The position numbers and the translations under genes were made by a program. Source: Cymbomonas tetramitiformis (taxonomy: Eukaryota; Chlorophyta; Pyramimonadophyceae; Pyramimonadales; Pyramimonadaceae). From it: a DNA stretch of 64,000 nucleotides. The stretch lies in assembly GCA_001247695.2 (NCBI GenBank), contig LGRX02027229.1, positions 1 through 64,000 on the forward strand, written 5' to 3'. The notes under the pieces are model-generated. The model saw nothing but the letters and a program-made list of their open reading frames with translations, was not told the DNA's origin and searched no databases. Positions 20,001-28,159 of the stretch are shown here, piece after piece (the stretch's first letter is position 1; each line of letters opens with the position of its first letter).

Positions 20001-21652
20001 CGTACCCGGCGGGGGCCTCGGGGTACGCCTCGCTTGTGCAGCGCGTCAACTTGGACTCGTCGGACCTGGGCACCGTGGTGGGCCTGTCTCCAACGTTGCA
20101 GGGGCTCCCGGGGTTCGAGGAGCAGTTCATCGACTTTGTGCGCGCGGTGAACGCCACGCACGAGGAGTTCGGCGAGAGCGCTTGGGCGGTGGCGCCGAGC
20201 GAGGCCGTGGTGCAGCCGACGCAGCGCTACGACGACGTATCCCTCGTCAACCTGACGTACCACGCGGTGGCCTTGGACGACCCCAACCGTCGGTACGCCC
20301 GACGGACCGTCGCGCACGACTCGGCCGCCTCCGATGCCATCGCGACGCGCGTACCGCTCAAGATGGGCGCGAACAACGTCACCATCGTCATGCACGAGCG
20401 TGTGGCGCAGAGAATACGAGCCCGCACCGACGGCCGGGCGCACGTCGCCCCGTTGGCGGTCGACGGGCACTACCCGCTGTACAACAGCTCTTCGGACAGC
20501 ATTTACGCGCGCAACACCACCAATCAGCCAAACGCCAACGAGTTGCACACGCACACCCTGAATGACGTCGTGTACTACATGCCCAACAATCTCCTGCCCA
20601 GCCGCGACTACGTGCCGGGCACGCACAACCCCGTAGCCTTTGCCTGGCACGGCGACTACGACGGCGAAGCCGATCACTACCCGTTGCGTCGCGAGCTCAG
20701 CTTTACGGTCAACCTTGCGTACGCACCGCCGCCGCCCTCGCCGCCGCCCAAACCTAGCCCGCCCCCACCGCCTCATGCGCCCATCGATTGCGCCTCGCAA
20801 GTTGGCGACGCGTACCGGAACGCGATGTTTTACGTGGACATCGAGACGCGTACGTGCTATATGCCGGAGTTCTCCTACACGAAGACTCTAACCTACGAAG
20901 AGGCGGTAGCCGCGTGCAGCTCGATCACCACTGACCAGACGGGCACCCTCGCCCGTTACAACAGCGACGCGGCGGTTAAATTGAACGCCACTGTAGCGCA
21001 AGCCGTCAGTACCGCTTCCGAGCCGGGAGCCGTAGCCTGCGATGTATACAAAACCGGAAGCTATACCTCTGGCAGTGCGTACACGTACACGCTGAACATC
21101 GCGAACCCCGGTGTGTACACTTTCGACACGTGCGGGTCGCAGTTTGACACGCTCATCGAGGTTCATTACATCACGCAGAGCGGATCCAGCGAAGTTATAC
21201 GTAAGTGCGATGACGGATCGGAGTATTTCTCTGAATATTACTCTTCGACCGGGGCGTTTATCAGCGACAACCCTACGTATCAACAAGACATGATGCCGTG
21301 TGTCAACCGCGACAACGACGATGGTGAGTCGTGCACCGCCCACTGCGCGAACCTACCCGGGTACACGCGAAACTCGTGTCTTACCGGCTACACCACGGCG
21401 CTCTTAGAGAAGCTGACGGTAAGTCTACCAGCCGGGCAGTACGAGGTGGTCGTGAACCCGTTTGCTAGTTATGGCAACACGGGCAAGGACTGGTGGTTGT
21501 CCACAACGTGCGAATCCGACCCATTGACAAACGCCGAGTTTTGGATCCTCGGACCGGAGGGCACGACGTGCATGACGCTGCGCGGTGGGCAGTTGACGCA
21601 GGCGTCGGACTGCGAGGCGCGGTTGCCTTTTGTGTGCGAATTCGGCGCCTGA
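17071..21652 (+). pseudogene. Membrane-anchored glycoprotein with Pro-rich linkers and two C-type-lectin-like domains; frameshifted
   Basis: The ATG at 17071 gives an N-terminal membrane anchor (YLILFAVSALSLCF...). A string of extracellular modules follows, separated by SPPPPP linkers of the kind seen in green-algal cell-wall proteins. Modules include an Ig/PKD-like domain (17540-17870), a Cys-containing domain (18010-18390), a beta-rich domain (18520-18800) and a lectin-like domain (18930-19490; WWLTADDAWD, ending C.M). Further beta domains lead to a C-terminal lectin-like domain ending CEARLPFVCEF. Coding continues through three frames: the frame changes in the linkers at ~17390-17440 and again at ~17880-17980. 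These are C-rich homopolymer tracts, so sequencing error is as likely as decay. N-glycosylation sites abound. The likely role is host-cell or surface attachment. Confidence 0.7.
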
Positions 21653-21673
21653 GCGAGAGACTATTGCGCGTAG

Positions 21674-21681
21674 TATAAATA
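21674..21681 (+). promoter_or_regulatory. TATAAATA element of the 21719 gene
   Basis: TATAAATA 37 nt before the ATG; AATAAA serving the upstream gene lies at 21694-21699 inside this spacer. Confidence 0.7.
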
Positions 21682-21718
21682 CTTTATGGTACTAATAAAT
21701 GTTCTGTGTGTCTAAACA

Positions 21719-23587
21719 ATGTCGACGTTAATTTTGGATAATTCTGATAGCGCGCTCCAACTTAGCCATAAGCCATTAGAAACCTTCACATCTGATAAAA
21801 TTAACGAAACGAGCAAAGAAGAAGAACAGAGTTTGTTAAAAATAGAAAAATCCATCTTACAGGAGGTAATTGATGGTTACGAAACAGAAATCGAAAGAAT
21901 TCTTCTAAAAATAAAAAAGATGTCTAGCGACGAAATTTGCAATAACCTTCTTCAGGCGTTGCAATCCGAGGTTGTGTCGTCGGAGCCGGGTATGCAATTC
22001 GAACATAAGTTGGCGGAACTGGATATGCAATCGATGGAGCAATACGAAGACTTTGAACCTAAGTTTGCTTACGGGTCGCAGGGCCAGATTGATATATCGC
22101 ACCTTAATCGTGAAGAGAAACAAGAAAAACTGACGGAGCAAATATTAAAATTAAGATCGGAAATAAACAAGTTGGAATCTCACTTTGATGAGGAAGAATT
22201 CATGATAAACTCGAGAAAACGCAGGCCTGCTTCACCCGAATCTTTTATTCCAAATAAGCATTTAAAGGCAAGAATGCCCGATTTTGACGAAAATGACAAA
22301 AATTTGATTAAGAGTTTAATGAAAACGTGGTGGACTAATTTAAAGACGTTTCTTATAGGGGATAATGGTGAAAACGACAATACGTGGACCTCCGCGATGA
22401 GAAAATTCCGGTGGGAAGTATTAAAAACTAAGGTTGAGGACGTAACCAAACACTACGAGAAAAGATATGAAACGGAAGAAAAAAAATATTTATTTTGTTC
22501 TAAAAATAAAATTAAATGTAAACTTACCACGAAGATGCTTGTACATTTATCACTAGCTCTTGAATTAAACACGGGTGAATAACAGACAATTGAACACGGT
22601 AATTCAGAATACGACAAGCTTTCAAACATTCCGTCAAATTCAGTGTTTTGTTCCGAAAAAATTTGTCCGGTATGTAGACGTGATATACCTACAATTGTTA
22701 ATAAGAGTTTCTTTGATAGTTTTTGGCGGAATCGTGATTCACAGGATACAATACCTGTCGAGGACACTTTTATTGTATATGATGCAGACTGCGGATTCAA
22801 GTATACTTGTTGTTTATGTAATAGCGATATGTGTATGAAAGAAAGTGATTTTAAAATAACGTTAAAGAAAAAAAATGGTTTACAGATAAATATACGCTAT
22901 GTTGCAGATCGCAACAAAAGAGAGTGGCTTATACATCCATCTTTTATTTGGAATATTGTCAATATGAAGTATAGTAATTATATTTCGGAGCTTACAAAAG
23001 ACTGTTGTGAAAGACTTATAGGAGAGTTTTTTAAAGACAGTGGTTTTTGTTTTGCGCTATTGACAATGACTATATCGTACGCGTTTGGACTCCCAAAGGG
23101 CATAAATTTAAATGGAACAATATTTCTAAATAATTTTTCTCATTTAATGACCGATGCAGGTTTACAAGCATATGGTTCAGAAAATAAAGATTTTTACAAT
23201 AAAGATTATCTCAAATATTTAATCAATCTTAACATTTTGACTTTTTTTCTTTTAGATTTGGTCGCGTGGAGTTATATTTACGAATCACGGCTTTTATACG
23301 CTAAAGAAGCAATCCAGTTTTTTTATCGCGCTATTAGAAATTACAATGTTTTTAAACATTTAATAGGTAACACGATCTTAAATGCAATAGAGAATGAAGA
23401 TTTGCGTAGAAAACATAAAATGTTTTTGCCACCAGAAAAATTTGACGACATCACTATGAAAGACCTCGGCGAGAAATTATCAAAGTGGACAAAGTCAATA
23501 AGTATTTTCGATGATATAAAAAAATCATGCCGCTATTTTCAGAAAAAGTTAATGACGCAACCTGAAAACGCACCGATGGAAGAGTGA
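21719..23587 (+). pseudogene. AT-rich coiled-coil plus Cys-rich protein, interrupted by one in-frame TAA
   Basis: The reading frame opened at 21719 runs 287 codons to TAA (22580-22582) and then continues in the same frame, without another stop, to 23587: 623 codons in all. The first part is coiled coil (Glu/Lys/Ile-rich). The second has a CPVC motif, a later CCLC...C cluster that could bind zinc, and then a largely helical region. The second part has no ATG near its beginning, which supports a single original gene with a nonsense codon (or readthrough) rather than two genes. Function unknown. The whole region is AT-rich, unlike the glycoprotein upstream. Confidence 0.6.
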
Positions 23588-23644
23588 TACGATTACGTGC
23601 ACGGAATTTTAAGGTACTTATCATCTTATCATGCGTAAATATAT

Positions 23645-24214
23645 TTATTGTTTTACTGCGGAGGTCACCTCGTCGTTATTCTCTGCTTCTTTCATCTCTG
23701 CGTCTTCTACGACTTCAGTCAAACTACCCTCTGCGTCGGAAAATTCGTTTATGTTATTCTCTGCTTCTTCTACGACTTCAGTCAAATTACCCTTTGCGTC
23801 GAAAAATTCGTTTATGTACGTATCAGCATCCTTATCTATTTTCAAAGTCTCCAAGATGTAATTAATTCTTAATCGTATTTCTTGAGTCAATTCTATCTTG
23901 GCCTGCTTGCAAAAGGTCGCCAATACAGCTTGGCCAATTTGATTTACTGCATTTGAAATATCTACATTCCCTTTTCTTTCTATTTCTATATGTACGGGTA
24001 TTTCAGTTTTTTCTATTGATTGACGTGTATTATTATTTTCCATAATATTTTTGCTCAGATGAAAGAATACCCAAAAACTTTTATCATCCGCCTCATCGAT
24101 TAATTTTTGAATTGTATATTGGTCTAACTTGATTAAAGCACCTGGTACATCTTCAAAACGAGAGTAATTATCTTGATTTGGATGGGCAAATTTGTTTTCT
24201 ACGTTGATGGACAT
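23645..24214 (-). CDS. AT-rich acidic protein with duplicated C-terminal unit (189 aa)
   Basis: No known domain. The C-terminal ~50 residues contain two copies of an ~21-residue unit (INEFFDAKGNLTEVVEEAE and INEFSDAEGSLTEVVEDAE), a recent tandem duplication also visible as DNA at 23690-23815. It converges with the 21719 gene, 57 nt from its stop. AT-rich TATA-like sequence lies upstream at 24278-24297. Function unknown. Confidence 0.65.
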   Translation of the reverse strand: MSINVENKFAHPNQDNYSRFEDVPGALIKLDQYTIQKLIDEADDKSFWVFFHLSKNIMENNNTRQSIEKTEIPVHIEIERKGNVDISNAVNQIGQAVLATFCKQAKIELTQEIRLRINYILETLKIDKDADTYINEFFDAKGNLTEVVEEAENNINEFSDAEGSLTEVVEDAEMKEAENNDEVTSAVKQ

Positions 24215-24372
24215 TTTTTGTACGTATATTGTACACGCACTTTTTTACGTGGGCGAATTAATAATCAACTTTTAAAATTTGTATATATTTATATTAAAAA
24301 AATCGCAAAACTGCAAATTACAAAAATATTTTTTTAAAACTGTCAACAAAACTTAGGCGCGCGCGCACAATT

Positions 24373-25239
24373 CTACGCCGGCGCCTGACGCCCGACGAGC
24401 AGATTGACAATGTCCGGGCTCATTAAGGCGGACCGCAGCAAGCGTTTGCACATTTTCTTCTTATCTCGGGCGTTACGCGCGCGAACGGATTTGGCTACGC
24501 GGTCGTCCCGCGAGCGACGCTCCCTCAACGGCATCCGCGGCTGCACCGTCAGCTCGTACAGTTTATCCAGGGACGGGTTGGGCGTGGGCTCCGCAGCGTA
24601 CGGCGCTCGACAGTTTGGGCACGTGGTTCCCTGGTTTTTGTTTTTTAGCGTGTCGTGCCACTTTAGAATGCACTCGCCGCAAAAGTTGTGCGAGCACGGC
24701 AACACGTGCGCATCGACCACCGCATCGTGGCACACGCTGCACTGCAGGATCTCGTCGATGCACCGCGTGCTCGCGCAGTTGACGGGGGCGTCGCTGGTGG
24801 ATCCCACTTGCGCCAAACCGCGGGAGATTATAAAACGAAATTGGTAGGGATTATCAAATTTAAGACCGTCGCGATCGATGCACGTGCGCGGCCCTCCGAA
24901 GCTCACAATCTCGTCGCCAGCAAGGACGCGACCGCCCACGCTGGGTATGTTTACATCCTCCACGAAGGTGCCGTTGGTGCTTTCATTGTCTACGATTGTG
25001 TACACGTTACGCCCGTTTGCGCGTAGGCACGTTATGGTGGCGTGCTTGCGGGATATCATAAACGGCTTGTGCCTCTCGGGCAGTCGCAGATTGCTCGCGA
25101 CGGAGCGGCCTATGATGCTCTGCACCTCTTGAGCGTCGTCATCGCACGTGGGTAGTTGGAACATGATCCCCGGCTCGCCGTTTTGCCTAAGCAGTTTTAG
25201 GTAACCGCGATCTCCGCATCTACGAACGGTGTTGGGCAT
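24373..25239 (-). CDS. FHA-RING protein, probable E3 ubiquitin ligase (288 aa)
   Basis: Residues ~40-120 form an FHA phosphothreonine-binding domain with IGRS, SRKHATI and STNGTFV, the three hallmark strings. Residues ~167-215 form a C3HC4 RING finger (CSVC ... CSHNFCGECI..W ... CPNC). The C-terminus is basic. This order matches CHFR/RNF8-type ligases, which read phosphorylated partners and pass ubiquitin to them, often in DNA-damage or mitotic control. A viral version could target phosphorylated host proteins. The start gives MPNTVRRCGD. It is divergent from the 25357 gene, separated by ~117 nt. Confidence 0.88.
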   Translation of the reverse strand: MPNTVRRCGDRGYLKLLRQNGEPGIMFQLPTCDDDAQEVQSIIGRSVASNLRLPERHKPFMISRKHATITCLRANGRNVYTIVDNESTNGTFVEDVNIPSVGGRVLAGDEIVSFGGPRTCIDRDGLKFDNPYQFRFIISRGLAQVGSTSDAPVNCASTRCIDEILQCSVCHDAVVDAHVLPCSHNFCGECILKWHDTLKNKNQGTTCPNCRAPYAAEPTPNPSLDKLYELTVQPRMPLRERRSRDDRVAKSVRARNARDKKKMCKRLLRSALMSPDIVNLLVGRQAPA

Positions 25240-25356
25240 GGCGGATTTTATTTTAAATTGCGGGGCTTTGCGCGCGAAATTATGGGCGGGTAATTATTGG
25301 AGGGTAAAAAATGCGCGCGCCCATATTAGGAAATCGGCGCGATTTGGAGGTTGATT

Positions 25357-27180
25357 ATGGAAAATATATACGCTATGCGCGGGCACATCCTCGATAGCAC
25401 CCAGCGCGACGGTAAACGCGCGTACGTCGTGCTGCGATGCGATCGATGCGACAGCCACGCTTGCTCCCTGCGACTGCCCATCTATCGATGCAGATCCAGG
25501 CTGATCACGCGCGATTTACTGATCGACGCGGTTCCGACCGAGCTACCGCTCGTCGCGTACAGTCTGAAACGAGCGTCGGAGCGCGAGGAACGTTACGCTA
25601 TCGTCAATGCTTACGTCCCCAAGGAGGGTCTCACGGTCGCGCATTTTGGATTCTGCCTGGTGGCAACGTGCGAAGAGCTGCGCAGAACAAGCTGCAGCCG
25701 AGCCCAGATGAACCTCGTCGCGCAGCTCGCGCCCAACTCCACCACAACGGTGAGCGCGAAACACGTAAACGAGGCGCGTCGCAAAGTGGCGCAGTGGCGA
25801 CAGGATCGGTTCACCCAGACGATCCGACGAGCGATCGAAACCTGCGCTGCCGGGATGTGGGTGTGCCGTACCCAACACGCGACGCCCGCTGCGCTGGTGC
25901 GGTTCTGCGCGCAGTACGGCAAAGCCGCGGCGTTGTGGTGGCTAGTGTCCAAGGCCGAGGCCAGCCCGCGCGTGGCTTGCGGTGATGCGCATTTTTGCGA
26001 GGCGCTCGCGCTGAGGGAAGTCGACGTGCACGATCTGCCCCTGGATGACCTGGGCACGTGGCCCTTGTGGGCCCAGAGGGCCTTGAGCGAGTTGGACAAC
26101 TCGGTGGCACACGCTGAGGCCGAAGGCCACGACCAGACGAACGACCCGGCGCTGGTGCGCGAGTGTCTCCGTCTGTGCGTCGATCGCCCGGTATGCGTTT
26201 GGCACGCCCGAGTGTGCGCTTTGCCGATGGCGCTGATTCAAGAGACACTCTTCGAGATGTGCGAACCGGTGTGCTACGAGCGGCTCGCGAAAGCGTGGGA
26301 TTCTTTGCAGACGCGGGCGCCTCTGAGTTTCGTCATCGTAATAGACGCCCGCTCACCCGCGCTCAGAATTACGATTTTCGGCAGCGGCAACGAAGGAGGC
26401 GTGTACTTTCTTTGCACTCAACGATGGACGTGCGATCGTACCTGGCGTCGCTGCCTGCGAGCGCGCGTCGCGTTAAAGACGGTGGCGCGAACACATATTC
26501 ACTGTCTCGAAGACACCGCGGCAGCGGCATCCAGTCTTTTAGCGGACTTCACAAAAACGCACTGCGCGGCGCGATCGGAATCGGATGTGGTCGACTGCTC
26601 CGCAATCATGACGTCCGGTCGGGTTGTCGTCGAGTGCGCGGCCGCGCCTCGCAACGACGGGTTAACTTGTCGAATGGGATGCGCTGAAACGCGCATAGGT
26701 TTACGCGCAGGCGCATGGGCGCGCAATGAGTCGTTAGGTATGGATTGCCGTGTGCTGCGCGTGCACAGCTTGCGGAGCTTTGCCACAGGCGTGCAGGGCG
26801 CTGCGATGCTTGGAAACGCGGAGCCCTGCATAGTCATGCTGGAGGCGCAGTGGCGCGGCCCTCGGAACGAACCTGCGTGCACGGCCGGCGTGCTGGTGCA
26901 TCCGGACAGGTGGACGTTTGGCGCGCATCCGAGTTTACGCGTGATGCACCAGTTGCCCACCGATACGAATTGGTCGCAGCTCAATTTGGAGTGCAGCGCA
27001 GATTTGGTCGAGGAGGAACCCAGCACGTGGTTGTGTCTGGTGCTTCGAGCCAACTGTGCGCGCGTAACCATTTATCCGCTGGATGAGGACAGGATCGAAG
27101 CGCGCGATGCTTGCGAGCGTTTGCTGTTGGAAGCGCGTACGGAGCTCGAGTATGAACGTGCAGCGGTTTGTGCTGAGTAA
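25357..27180 (+). CDS. Unknown Cys/Arg-rich protein (607 aa)
   Basis: GC-rich gene starting MENIYAMRGHILDST; an in-frame TTG lies six bases upstream but ATG is preferred. The N-terminal ~60 residues contain CDRCDSHAC, a possible zinc site. The rest is mixed helix and strand with many cysteines. No family is recognised. It diverges from the FHA-RING gene. No canonical TATAAATA is visible in the short spacer. Confidence 0.7.
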   Translation: MENIYAMRGHILDSTQRDGKRAYVVLRCDRCDSHACSLRLPIYRCRSRLITRDLLIDAVPTELPLVAYSLKRASEREERYAIVNAYVPKEGLTVAHFGFCLVATCEELRRTSCSRAQMNLVAQLAPNSTTTVSAKHVNEARRKVAQWRQDRFTQTIRRAIETCAAGMWVCRTQHATPAALVRFCAQYGKAAALWWLVSKAEASPRVACGDAHFCEALALREVDVHDLPLDDLGTWPLWAQRALSELDNSVAHAEAEGHDQTNDPALVRECLRLCVDRPVCVWHARVCALPMALIQETLFEMCEPVCYERLAKAWDSLQTRAPLSFVIVIDARSPALRITIFGSGNEGGVYFLCTQRWTCDRTWRRCLRARVALKTVARTHIHCLEDTAAAASSLLADFTKTHCAARSESDVVDCSAIMTSGRVVVECAAAPRNDGLTCRMGCAETRIGLRAGAWARNESLGMDCRVLRVHSLRSFATGVQGAAMLGNAEPCIVMLEAQWRGPRNEPACTAGVLVHPDRWTFGAHPSLRVMHQLPTDTNWSQLNLECSADLVEEEPSTWLCLVLRANCARVTIYPLDEDRIEARDACERLLLEARTELEYERAAVCAE

Positions 27181-27251
27181 CTTTTTATTTGGACGCCGTA
27201 ATATTAAGGCGTTTCATCTCCGGATAAAATTAAAAACTTTGTGGAGGCACG

Positions 27252-28094
27252 ATGACCAGTTTTGACGACTTGCGAAACAACCTTACGGATACCGTGCTGG
27301 CCATTGTGTTTTGGAAGGAGCTGTTGGAACAGCCCAATCTGACCTATTTTAACATAGAGGTGCGCGTGAAGCAAGTTGGCGAAGACGATCGCGCGGCGCG
27401 GACCGCCAAATTTTACGCGTACAGTCGTCAAGGCCACGGGGTGCTTTTGCTTAGCGCGAAGATGGAACATAATTATTATGTCCATGAGCCATGCAGCGGC
27501 GCAATAGGTTTAAGCGTGACGCAATCTCAGCGCGTCGTGGGCATGAACCAAGACGAGTACGACGATCAGCTGATTGTGGATACCGCCTGCGTGAACTTCA
27601 TACTTGTGGGCGCCATAGAGTGGTACAACAAAAACGTGGGTTGTGTCCGCTGCGTAAAACGTTACGATCTTAAGAGTACGTACAAATTGGACCAGCGGTT
27701 TTGGAGCGCGCTTGCGAACGCGGCGCCGGAAAGTCTTCCGGACGATGCCAGAACCACCAGGAGGTCCGAGCGCAAACGACCTCGCGCGGATAGCAGTTTT
27801 TACCTGTTTTCGTGCGAGACGGTGCGCGACGTAAAACGTCGCGTGGGTGATTATTCGACGGCTTTGGAGGTGGACAACATATCCATGCGAGACTTTGCAA
27901 ACGCGGTGATCTCCACCGAGAATTGCGTCGCCGGTATGATGTCCTTTATTAGACAAGTGCAGGGCTTGTTCCGCACGCCCTCCACGGGCGAGGGTAGCGT
28001 CGTGCAAAAGGAATGGACCGTAGCCACGACGCCACGCGAATACTGCACGTGGTCACCCAAACAATATTACCTCGCGGACTTTAAAATTTCATGA
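27252..28094 (+). CDS. Unknown protein (280 aa)
   Basis: Starts MTSFDDLRNNLTDTVLAIVF; mixed alpha/beta, no transmembrane segment. A CVRC pair at about residue 136 and a Lys/Arg-rich loop (RRSERKRPRAD) near residue 170, possibly a nuclear localization signal, are the only distinctive points. It follows the 607-aa gene by 71 nt on the same strand. Function unknown. Confidence 0.7.
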   Translation: MTSFDDLRNNLTDTVLAIVFWKELLEQPNLTYFNIEVRVKQVGEDDRAARTAKFYAYSRQGHGVLLLSAKMEHNYYVHEPCSGAIGLSVTQSQRVVGMNQDEYDDQLIVDTACVNFILVGAIEWYNKNVGCVRCVKRYDLKSTYKLDQRFWSALANAAPESLPDDARTTRRSERKRPRADSSFYLFSCETVRDVKRRVGDYSTALEVDNISMRDFANAVISTENCVAGMMSFIRQVQGLFRTPSTGEGSVVQKEWTVATTPREYCTWSPKQYYLADFKIS

Positions 28095-28118
28095 ATTTAC
28101 AATGAGCAAATTTGTAGA

Positions 28119-28126
28119 TATAAATA
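28119..28126 (+). promoter_or_regulatory. TATAAATA element of the 28160 gene
   Basis: TATAAATA 33 nt before the ATG. Confidence 0.7.
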
Positions 28127-28159
28127 AGCGCCCGCGCCACAATTGGACCTCAGCGAATT

